Shown here in pieces: positions 33,917-43,133 of a DNA stretch of 64,000 nucleotides (the stretch's first letter is position 1; each line of letters starts with the position of its first letter). The notes under the pieces were generated by a model that saw only the letters and a list, made by a program, of their open reading frames with translations, did no database searches and was not told the DNA's origin. Both the position numbers and the translations under genes were made by a program. The DNA comes from Stenogyne calaminthoides (lineage: Eukaryota; Streptophyta; Magnoliopsida; Lamiales; Lamiaceae): contig JBBCBC010000043.1 in the NCBI GenBank assembly GCA_037126765.1, positions 1,488,001-1,552,000 of the forward strand. The letters run 5' to 3'.

Positions 33917-35276
33917 TGTTGGGATATTTTAGTTTTGATTAATTATGCCAAAACATTATCAACTTGTGTTATTTAAGATAATCTACAGATAACAAGTTGA
34001 GGGGGAACGAGAGAACAAGTTAAGGGGGAACTCATAAAATCAGATGAAGATGATCGAGATCAGACGAGGCTGCAGACAAGGCTGATCGAGATCAGATGAG
34101 TAGGATGAGTTCCGAGTTAAAGAAGCATGCTGATTTGTGATGAAGAAAAGCTGATAAAATGCTGTGAAGAAATCATAAATCAAAGTAGAAGAAATCGAAT
34201 CAAAGAGAAGAAATCAAATCGGTTCGGATGAGCAGTGAAATCGATTCGGATGAAGCAGTGAAATCGTTTCGTGAAATCAGTTCGGATGAAGCGGTGATTT
34301 AGAATCGATGAACAATGATTTCAAAGACCGATGAACAATGATTTCAGAAGACACCGTAAATCTACAGACCAGATTTCTACAGATCAAATTTCAGCGGACC
34401 AGATCAGGCGACCAGAATCAGAAGAGATGAACAGTAATCTGACGAGCTGATCAGATCCGTTAGACACACAAAAGCAGCTGGCCAATAAGAAGACAACACA
34501 CATATTGATGTGACATAAAGCTGCAGGGAAAAGTGCAAAAGGTCAAAGAAAAGCTGGAAGTTATTAGTATGGATTTGAATATTACTTTCCAACGGTAATA
34601 TTTAAATCCACACTATAAATACATTGCACTATCTTCAAAAGAAGAAAATGGAGGATCTGCAAAGTGAAATTAAAGCCAAATATTCAAGCAACTCCATTCA
34701 TAGAACACAGAGCAAGAAATACACACATATATTCAAAAGTGTTCTACCCTAGATCTAAGCACAAATGCTATATCCTAAGCTTAGAGAGATTTTCCCATCC
34801 TTAGCATTGAGGCTAAACAAATGTAAGGGAAAATCTCAACCTAGTTGGAAACCAAACAAACCTTACCCAAATCAGTCGGTTAAGTTTGTAGGTGAGTGTG
34901 AACTCGGTAAACATCTAGCAATCCCGAAAGGGAGGGTAGGCGATCCCGTGAGGGTGATAAGTCCCGTTTGAGTGAGAACTCGGTAAACATCTAAGCAATC
35001 CCAAAAGGGAGGGTAGGTGATCCCTTAGAGGGTGATAAGTCTCGTTTGAGTGAGAACTCGGTAAACATCTGTTGGTTAAGTTGGTGCCCCATGAAGGGAA
35101 GAGTGGATGTAGGACGAGTTGTCCGAACCACTATAAAAATACGTGTGTTCTTATTTGCTTTCATATTAACTGTCATACATACTTTAGCAAATCTGCAAAA
35201 CACGTTAAAAAAAAAAAATTAAGTCACCTCCCATTGAGATTTTACGAGTTTTAAATTGGGTTTTTCGGGACCAACA
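33917..35276 (+). repeat. 5' LTR of element C
   Basis: 1360 bp, TGTTGGGATATTTTAG to CGGGACCAACA. TATA box TATAAATA at 34614-34621, with the inverted repeat GGATTTGAATATTAC / GGTAATATTTAAATCC just upstream (34571-34609) containing TCCAACGGTAA (34588-34598). Direct repeats of the GTAAACATCT...GGGAGGGTAGG segment occur at 34907-35070. Confidence 0.94.
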
Positions 35277-35278
35277 AG

Positions 35279-35290
35279 TGGTATCAGAGC
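35279..35290 (+). promoter_or_regulatory. Primer-binding site of element C
   Basis: TGGTATCAGAGC, exact match to the plant initiator tRNA-Met PBS, 2 bases after the LTR end. It is the same site as in B2. Confidence 0.95.
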
Positions 35291-35526
35291 AGGGGTTCAA
35301 AAGTTCACTAGATTTTAATGTGAACACCTGAACTGGTCTTTTTTATTAAAACCCATTTAGTTTAAAATGCATAAATTTTATAAAATTCATGGAGGTTGAC
35401 TATCATCTTCTCATTTTTAAAATGAAAACAATGTTCTTCATTATTTCACTTGTTTAACTAACACTGTTTTTCTCGTATATTTTTATTGTTAGTTAGTTTT
35501 GGCATCATTATCAAAAAGGGGGAAAT
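35291..35526 (+). other. Internal region and PPT of element C
   Basis: AT-rich, no start-to-stop frame of note. It ends TTTGGCATCATTATCAAAAA then GGGGGAAAT, the polypurine tract directly before the 3' LTR. The same TTTGGCATCATCA-AAAAGGGGGAAAT context precedes both B 3' LTRs (minus strand at 24148 and 44930). Confidence 0.85.
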
Positions 35527-36952
35527 TGTTGGGATATTTTAGTTTTGATTAATTATGCCAAAACATTATCAACTTGTGTTATTTAAGATAATCTACAGAT
35601 AACAAGTTGAGGGGAACGAGAACAAGTTAAGGGGAACTCATAAAATCGACGAAGATGATCGAGATCGACGAAATTTGATCGAGATCGAGATGAGTAGGAT
35701 GAGTCCGAGTTAATCGATGATTTGAAACAAGAAGAAGCATGCTGATTTGTGATGAAGAAAAGGCGATAAAATCTTGTGAAGAAATCAAATCAAAGCGAGA
35801 AGAAATCGAAATCGGCGAGAAGAAATCAAATCGGTTCGGATGAGCAGTGAAATCAATTCGGATGAATAAAGTGAAATCGGTTCGTGAAATCATTCGGATG
35901 AGCAAGTGAAATCGATTCGGATGAGCAGTGAAATCGATTCGGATGAATAAAGTGATTTCAGATTCGATGAAGCGGTGATTTCAAGAATCGATGAACGATG
36001 ATTTACAAGGCCCGATGAACAAATGATTTCGAAGACACCGTAAATCTGCGGACGATTTCTCTGATCGATTTCATTGGACGGATCAAAGACGAATCGGAAG
36101 AGATGAGCGATGTCGGCGAAATGATCGGATCCGTTAGACACACAAAAGCGGTGGCCAATAAGAAGACAACACACATATTGATGTGACATAAAGGCTGCGA
36201 GGAAAAGTGCAAAAGGTCAAAGAAAATTTGGAAGTTATTAGTATGGATTTGAATATTACTTTCCAGCGGTAATATTTAAATCCACACTATAAATACATTG
36301 CACTATCTTCAAAAAAAGAAGCTAATGGAGGATCCGCAAAGTGAAATTAAAGCCAAATATTCAAGCAACTCCATTCATAGAACCTGAGCAAGAAATACAC
36401 ACATATATTCAAAAGTGTTCTACCCTAGATCTAAGCACAAATGCTATATCCTAAGCTTAGAGAGATTTTCCCATCCTTAGCATTGAGGCTAACAAATGTA
36501 AAGGAAAATCTCAACCTAGTTGAAACCAAACAAACCTTACCCAAATCGATCGGTTAAGTTTGTAGGTGAGTGTGAACTCAATAAACATCTAGCAATCCGA
36601 AAGGGAGGGTAGGCGATCCCGTGAGGGTGATAAGTCCCGTTTGAGTGAGAACTTCGGTAAACATCTAAGCAATCCCGAAAGGGAGGGTAAGCGATCCCTT
36701 AGAGGGTGATAAGTCTCGTTTGAGTGAGAACTTCGGTAAACATCTGTTGGTTAAGTTGGTGCCCCATGAAGGGAAGAGTGGATGTAGGGCGAGTTGTCAG
36801 AAACCACTATAAAAATACGTGTGTTCTTATTTGCTTTCATATTAACTGTCATACATACTTTAGCAAATCTGCATAACACATTAAAAAAAAAAAATTAAGT
36901 CACCTCCCATTGAGATTTTACGAGTTTTAAATTGGGTTTTTCGGGACCAACA
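35527..36952 (+). repeat. 3' LTR of element C
   Basis: 1426 bp, same ends as the 5' LTR. TATA box at 36288-36295; the CCAACGG motif is CCAGCGG here. It differs from the 5' LTR mainly where that one has CAG or CTG (for example 35640-35900 and 36030-36200), plus several short insertions. Confidence 0.94.
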
Positions 36953-36957
36953 TTTTC

Positions 36958-37439
36958 CATATCTGCTATTGAGTCTTTCAAACCTCCTTGTCATCAGTAC
37001 TAGCTTATCCTCTTGCTCATCTTCCATTTCAAAGCCATCAAACTTTCCAATAGCAACATAAAGTTTGTTTTCCTTAATATGATATGTGCCTTGACACATA
37101 ACAACAAGTGTGTCCCATATTTCTTTTGCAGTTTCACAGTGAGAAATCATTCCCATAACACCATCATCAATAGTGCTATACAAAATATCTTTAGCAATGT
37201 AGTCCAGATTGACTAACTTTCTCTCATCAGGAGTCAGTTGGTCATCAGGTTTAGGAAATTCATCCCTGGGATCATTTCTCCCAATGATCGATGATTCGGG
37301 ATTTACAACGATAAATTTGAATGGTCCTTGAAACCACTCTCCACATTCTTTCATGTTTTGAATCTGAGATGAGCTGCATTCTCAGTCTCCATAGGTCATA
37401 GCTCTCAACAGAGAACATAGGAAGTTTCTTAGAAGGCAT
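36958..37439 (-). pseudogene. Gag N-terminus of B1, with internal deletion
   Basis: The minus ATG at 37439 (MPSKKLPMFSVESY...) matches the B2 start at 61003. The open part reads MKECGEWFQGPFKFIVVNPE, DQLTPDERKLVNLDYIAKDI, VMGMISHCETAKEIWDTLVV and KENKLYVAIGKFDGFEMEDE, the UBN2-like copia Gag domain. At about 37018 it jumps to KLVLMTRRFERLNSRYGK, skipping about 350 bases present in B2 (about 60236-60585). The left side is cut by element C. Confidence 0.83.
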
Positions 37440-37546
37440 GATGACTGAGCCTTGTAAGATATCAACAAATATATCTATTCAGTAGACCACCAAAGTCTTT
37501 GACAAATAGTATGGCTACCAAAGCAAGTGGTCAAAATGAACCCTTT

Positions 37547-37560
37547 GCTTCTCGATACCA
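37547..37560 (-). promoter_or_regulatory. Degenerate primer-binding site of B1
   Basis: The plus strand reads GCTTCTCGATACCA where B2 has GCTCTGATACCA (61113-61124). Only the ATACCA half of the initiator-Met site is exact; a CTG has become CTCG. Confidence 0.65.
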
Positions 37561-37562
37561 CT

Positions 37563-39549
37563 TGTTGGTTAGGTGCTAACGAGTCTCACACTTGTATGGG
37601 GGGGGGAATACACGTGTTCAGTGATTTTTAAAACTTTTCTTTCACTGGGGTCAGATGGGTCAGGTTATCCTGATAATTTTGCCATGAGAATCACGGATTG
37701 CCCTGAGTCAAAGTCTCTTTGAGACAATGATCCGGCCGCTTTGAAGCTTCAGATTAGCCCAACCGATCTGAATTTATCGAGAGATCCGAGGAGCTTGGAT
37801 CGGATAATTATCTTCTTGAACACTTTCGGTAGAGTTAGTTGATTTGGTAACTATCTCTGTTCTAGCTACTCAAGTGTCTTGAATGGTTGGCCCTAAGTTT
37901 ATACTCGTTTTAGCTTTGCTGAAATATCTTCCCTTCATAAAACAGTGATTAAGGCTGTGATCAATTTGATGCAAGTTCAGTGGATTGGTTCCAATTGAAT
38001 ATCGATTGAAATATGCTTTTCGATTGAAAAACATGCAGCGAGATAATAATGCAAAGATGAAAGCAAACAACACGGCAATTATAGTGGTTGGGAGACTCAA
38101 GCTCCCTCGTCCGCTCTCTCGATCTTGAGAGAAATTTCTTAACCACTTCCTAAAACTTTCAGGCTAACTCACTTTGTAGCTTACTCACTTTTCTACCTTG
38201 AGTTTTACGGGTGACTCACTGCGACTTACTAACTCAAATACACACAAGTGTTAGGACTACCACAAGTAGCTTACTAACTTCTTCTCTATAGTTTTTACGG
38301 CTAAGTCAACGTAGCTTACTCACTTCTTTACAACTCTAACTCACCAACAAAAACACACACAAACTACCTTAACAAAGGGTTTGGGTTTTGGGTTAGTTTC
38401 AACAGGTGAGATATCCTTTACAATAAGAACTAATGCAAAGGCTAGGATATCTCTTCTATGCTTTGGATATATCTATCAATCTAGGCTTAGAATCTTGAGC
38501 TCTCTCTCCAATGTGAAACACTTGGGAAATTCTAGGGTTTTTCGAGTGCTTCAATTTGCAATATCTGAATGAGCTCTTGAGTTGCTTTGAAATTTCCGTA
38601 ACCTCTCAATGTAAAGGGTCCTTTGGTATTTATAGTCAACTTCACCAAAGGTCACTCTTTGAAACTATCTGTTGGAAGAGATAGCTTTATGAGTTTCCTC
38701 TTACGGTGTTTGATGAGCAATTTATTTTTAGGGTTTGAACACTCCTTGCATGTTTTAGGAAAATATGCGGTCATGTAGCCAATCACCAATGTTTGTAGTG
38801 CGGAACTTAGTACTCTTGACATAATTCATGGTTCTTTTCGCTTTTCGATTGTCGATGAAATGCGGTGTTGTCTTTCCTCGATTGGTTCTTGTCTTGATGA
38901 ATGTAGACAAACAAAAGCGGCTCTTTTGGTCAATCTCTCCGAATGAGACAACCTTAAACAACACTTAGACTTAGTTCCTTTTGTTACGCACTAGAATGTT
39001 TTGGGAAATATCTACTTTTTACGAACATGCGTTTTTCTCGATTTTGTAGTCTTCAAATAGATATTATTTGATGAACATTCGGGTTAACATTCGGGTTCTT
39101 CTTGAGTATTGATTATCTTCTTCGGTGTCTTGATTAACTTTTTGAGTCTTGGTGTCTTGACAACTTCTTGAGTCTTGATGTCTTGATTTGACAACTTCTT
39201 GAGTCTTTAGTGTCTTCAGTTACTTACTGAGTCTTCAGTGTCTTCAGTAACTTACTGAGTCTTCAGTGTCTTCGGTTACTTACTGAGTCTTCAATGTCTT
39301 CGGTTACTTCTTGAGTCTTGATGTCTTGATTTACTTCTTGAGTCTTGGTGTTTTTGACAACTTCTAGGAGTCTTGGTGTCTTCAAGATCTAACCTGATCT
39401 ATATCTGCTAACTATACATTGTGTAGATATCTTCTTGAACCAATCTATGCTGAAACCTGACTCAGACTATCAAGATTATCCTGAACATGTCATACTCAGG
39501 GGTTTTTGGGATCTAATCAAAACTTCTTTATTAAATTCATCTCCCAACA
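37563..39549 (-). repeat. 5' LTR of B1
   Basis: 1987 bp, TGTTGGTTAGGTGC to ATCTCCCAACA. Minus-strand TATA box at 38627-38634. Minisatellite at 39101-39384. Compared with the 3' LTR it has many CAG/CTG-linked differences, for example ATCCGAGGAGC where the family has ATCCTGAGAAGC, and TTACGG where it has TTCTGG (38703, 38297). Confidence 0.93.
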
Positions 39550-40585
39550 CACACTAATTTTAATATCACTGAAAGTGTCATTGTTTCCCAATTTAATATT
39601 AGAATTTGTGGAATTATATTACATATTTCTTCTAAAGATTTTTCTCAATCCGTTATAATTTGTTAATATTTATTTCATACATATGTATTCCAAAGATTTT
39701 TTCTATATTCCAAATATTCGTTTACTAATTTAACTATTCCAAAGATTTTTCCCAATCCATTATATGAAAATATACTATATATTCTAAAGATATTTACCAA
39801 ATACTCTCATTAAAAATTATATTTTTTGAAATTGAAAACGTACTTAAAAATCATACATGACTCCATCACAAACGAAAAATGCATTAAAAAAAATCAAAAT
39901 TTCCGTAAAAAAAAATAATAAACAGAAATTAGATATATGAATGTGTTGGAGACTTAAATTAATTTTTCTACACCAAATTCCCAAACTCGAAGAATAGAGG
40001 CATAGCGCATTAGCTGCCATAGCTTCGCCCGCTCCATCTTTGCTCTAGGTTCAGGCGGCGGCGACCGACGTTATTCGTCAGTTTCAAGGCCTCTGGCGGC
40101 GACGGCCGACGCCATTCTCTTGGCTCTATCACTGACTAAGGTAACTAATTCAGTGATTTGGTATTACTTTACTGAAATTTCAGTACTTAGGTATAATTAA
40201 TTTCAATAATTTGGTATCTATGTTTTGCCTTTTTTCTTTTTTGCTTGCTTATTTAATTCTGTTAAATCTATAGAAGAATTGTTGTTATACTTGGCTATTT
40301 AGTAAAGTATTTTGTCGTTATGATTCTTTATAAATGAATACATGATAAAGATGGAAAAAACTGTTAGTTGCAATGGTTGCTTTTATAGAGCATTTGATGG
40401 GATATAATTCACAAAGTGAGAATTGCAATAATGAGTATCTAGTTTTTGAAGTTTTTGAAATATGTTATCATGTATATTAATTTCTGAATTCAGTTCACTT
40501 TTTTCAATTTTGTTGTCATTAATTTATTTTTTCAATCTTCCATCTATCAATGTCATCTCTGGAGTTCCTCTATTATGGTATACAT
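39550..40585. other. Intergenic DNA right of B1
   Basis: 39550-39554 is the TSD CACAC. 39555-39960 is AT-rich with a loosely repeated TATTCCAAAGATTTTT motif. 40030-40115 is a short GC-rich island with two GGCGGCGAC words followed by GACTAAGGTAACT, a donor-like GT. Nothing here supports a gene. 40575-40585 is the left TSD of the MITE. Confidence 0.5.
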
Positions 40586-41079
40586 CAATGTTTTCATAAC
40601 CGAACCGGTGATCGAACCGGACAGACCACCGGTCAGCGGTTCAACCGGTCAGACCGGTTCAACCGGCGGTTCAACCGGTCGGACCGGTTCAACCGGCGGT
40701 TCAACCGTTTTCTATGTTTAGTTAAAAAAACAAAATAAGTATACACCTACAAAAATTTAAATATATATTTTATAACTTTTCATATCATATTTTATAAATT
40801 TTGTCCCACCTCATACATTTATCTCACATCGAAAGTGTTGGAGAAAAATGTGAGAGGAATATAAATTTAAAATTCTAAATATTTAATATAAATTAATAAT
40901 TTAATTTAAAAAAAAAAGAAAAAAACCAGTTATTTCCGGTTGAACCGGGGTTTGACCGGTTTTGACCGGTTCAACCCGGTTCAACCTGAAATCCGGTTAT
41001 ATAGTGTTTTTTTAGGGTTCTGCAGGCGGTTCAGTTTCAACTGTTGAACCGGCGGTTCAAACCAGTTTTAAAAAACTTG
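40586..41079. mobile_element. Mutator-like MITE rich in GGTTCAACCGG
   Basis: 494 bp with imperfect inverted ends (CAATGTTTTCATAACCGAAC at left; the complement of the right end is CAAGTTTTTTAAAACTGGTT). Both ends carry arrays of GGTTCAACCGG / ACCGGTTCAA, and the middle is AT-rich. It is flanked by an 11-base direct repeat ATGGTATACAT (40575-40585 / 41080-41090), of which 9 bases would be the usual Mutator TSD. Non-coding; the 62-codon frame through the repeats (40550-40738) is an artefact. Confidence 0.82.
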
Positions 41080-41090
41080 ATGGTATACAT

Positions 41091-42099
41091 AAAGTCTATA
41101 TTTCTTATAATTTGAAAATCGTTGATGTATGCTAAAATGAGCCAAATTCTGAATGGCATTAAGTGTTGTGTGTTATTTATTTCTGATTTCATATTTGGGT
41201 AGTTTAGAACATAGAATGCTTGTGATATATTGAATCTTGTTGCCATCCAATTTGTATTTGGATAACATATATCAATTTTGTGACATTACTTATCAATTAA
41301 ATTCATATTAAATTTGCAAAGCTCTTTTATTATGTTACTTTGACTTTGATTGCTCTAATTTAATTGAGACAAAAAATCAGGGGAGATTGTTATTTTTGGA
41401 GGCAATATATATCTATAGCTTACTTACTATGAAAGACATCAAGAGCTAGTACTTATATCAATTGCTTTTGGATTTCTTGTGTCGGTCATTATCAATGAAG
41501 GTACGGTTATCTCGTGAAGAGGCAAAACAAGTATGGTGAGTCTACTGTTTATGTCATAAACATTTATTGCTTATTTTTTTCTAATGGTTTTTATTTTTAT
41601 TTTTTTCGATTATGTAGCTGCTATGGGCTTTTTGTAGTTGTTGTGGCTATCTAAATTATGGTTGTGTATTTACATTGTTGCTGTTTTGAGTCAGTTTGCT
41701 GCTGGGTTTTTAGTGTCCCTCTATTGCTGTTCATGGAGAATTTCTGCAACATTTTGATGCCAGCTCGTTGCTGGCTATTTGGCCAATGAGGTGTTGCTGG
41801 ATTTTCGACTATTTGCTGCTAGTGTCCATGGAAGAATACTATAGTTTTCTATTATATTATGCTGGTTATTAGTGCAGATTTTTGCTGGTTCCCTTAATCT
41901 TTTTTTATAGATTGTAGTAGGCTTCTTTGCCACCTTGTTTTGACAATTTTTCTACAGTGTAATTGACGTTTTTGAATGTATTTGATGGATGAGTGACCAA
42001 GTGGAATGATGGTGCTATTTTATTAATAAAAAAATTGTTTTTATAATTTTATAATGTGATATTTAAATATTTGTAGCTAATATTTGCAATGTCAAATAA
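41091..42099. other. AT-rich DNA between MITE and CACTA-type repeats
   Basis: No long ORF. A TGCTG-rich part lies at 41680-41900. A short reading MKVRLSREEAKQVW at 41495-41533 is followed by a donor-like GTGAGT, but nothing else supports an exon. It may be interior of the CACTA element that ends at 42667 or host DNA. Confidence 0.4.
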
Positions 42100-42667
42100 T
42101 ATTTCAATACTAAATTTACCATAAAATATATATGCTAATTAAATACTCTTGCGATGAATGGTTTACTTTCATTGCTAATTTTGCGATGAGATGTGATTGC
42201 TAATATTTGCGATGAAATAAAGATTTCATTGCAAAATTTAGCGATGAAACTCATATTTTCATCGTTAACATTTTGCAACGAAACTTATATTTTCGATGCT
42301 AACATTTTGCGACGAAACACTTATTTTTGTCGCTAACATTTTGCGATGAAACCCTTATTTTTGTCGCTAACATTCTGCAACAAAATTCATATTTTGATCG
42401 TTAATATTTGCGACAAAAGTCATATTCTCATTGCTAATATTTGCCATGAAAATCATCTTTTCATCGCAAAGTGATAGCGATGAAAATATGAGTTTCATCG
42501 TTAATATATACGATGAAAAGAAAATATTCGTCACAAATAGATTAGCCACCAGTGCATTGCGACAAAGCTGTCGACAAAATAATTTCATCGCTAATCCGTG
42601 CTAGCGACGAAAATATTAGAATTTGAGACGAATTTTTTTGCAGCTATTTTTCCTTTTTCTTGTAGTG
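42100..42667 (+). mobile_element. 3' end of a CACTA-type transposon with subterminal repeats
   Basis: Ends TTTTTCTTGTAGTG (42654-42667), the reverse complement of the CACTACAAGAAAA terminus of CACTA (En/Spm-type) elements. About 500 bases upstream are packed with 30-40 base subterminal units such as TTTGCGACGAAAC and CATCGCTAAT in both orientations. Such arrays bind the transposase in known CACTA elements. No 5' end or transposase was found in the window. Confidence 0.75.
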
Positions 42668-42739
42668 TATATTATTGAAATAAATCAGTATTCTGGATTT
42701 TGTTTATTGAAATAAACTAGTATAAAAGTATAATTTGAT

Positions 42740-43133
42740 TTATTGGAACCATTTGGACGATCTAACACCGTTGGATAACTAAAGAAACCTTTCCAATGAC
42801 ATCATGACGATGGAAATCCAGTTGTAATTAAATATAAAAATATCATACGATTTAGGGAAACCATTCCAACGGTCTAGCGCTGGTGAAATTCTGGTGGAAT
42901 AATTAAACAAAACTTCCAACGACATCAAGACGTTGGAAATTCAATTGGAATTAGATTTAAAAATATCATACGATTTAGGGAACCATCCCAACGGTCTAGC
43001 ATTGGTGGAATTCTCGTTGGAATAATTAAAGAAAAGTTTCAATGACATTATGTCGTTAGATAATTTATTGGAATCAGATGTAAAAATAGTGTGTGATTTA
43101 GGGGAATCATTCCAAAAAGTTTAGTGTTGTTGG
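42740..43133 (+). repeat. Left part of a second CACTA-type subterminal array
   Basis: Three to four units of about 112-122 bp around CCAACGGTCTAGC, GTTGGAATAATTAAA and TCATACGATTTAGG. The array is interrupted at 43133 by element B2 (TSD GTTGG at 43129-43133) and resumes at 62932. Joined across the insertion it reads GTGTTGTTGG-AATGTCCATTGG, in register with the other units. Confidence 0.8.

Larger units (their letters stand above)
33917..36952 (+). mobile_element. Compact non-autonomous LTR element C (LTR-PBS-250 bp-PPT-LTR)
   Basis: Complete on the plus strand: 5' LTR (33917-35276), initiator-Met PBS (35279-35290), about 222 non-coding bases, PPT (35513-35526), 3' LTR (35527-36952), with perfect TSD TTTTC (33912-33916 / 36953-36957). 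The 250-base interior has no ORF, so it cannot make proteins. Its PBS and PPT context match SIRE element B, and parts of its LTRs match B LTRs, for example CTAGTTGGAAACCAA near 34843 and GAACCACTATAAA near 35127. It is probably mobilised by SIRE proteins. Confidence 0.93.
22128..39549 (-). mobile_element. SIRE/Maximus-like copia retrotransposon B1, full-length with nested inserts
   Basis: Both LTRs (22128-24147 and 37563-39549) and a perfect TSD CACAC (22123-22127 / 39550-39554) are present, so this is one insertion of 17.4 kb. Removing the C solo LTR and the C element leaves about 12.7 kb. Minus-strand order: 5' LTR, PBS, gag, protease, integrase, RT, RNase H, spacer, envelope-like ORF, PPT, 3' LTR. 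The envelope-like ORF after a copia pol defines SIRE-type elements. It carries a deletion of the RT core, of part of gag and of the env-like N-terminus, so it is non-autonomous now. Confidence 0.93.

Noticed and set aside
40550..40738. Arg/Asn/Phe repeat protein
   Set aside because: Translation of the MITE's GGTTCAACCGG array; the element is non-coding.
42130..42650. microRNA-like hairpin from the GCGATGAAA inverted units
   Set aside because: Both orientations occur many times as CACTA subterminal repeats, so pairing is expected from repeat structure, not from a single precursor.
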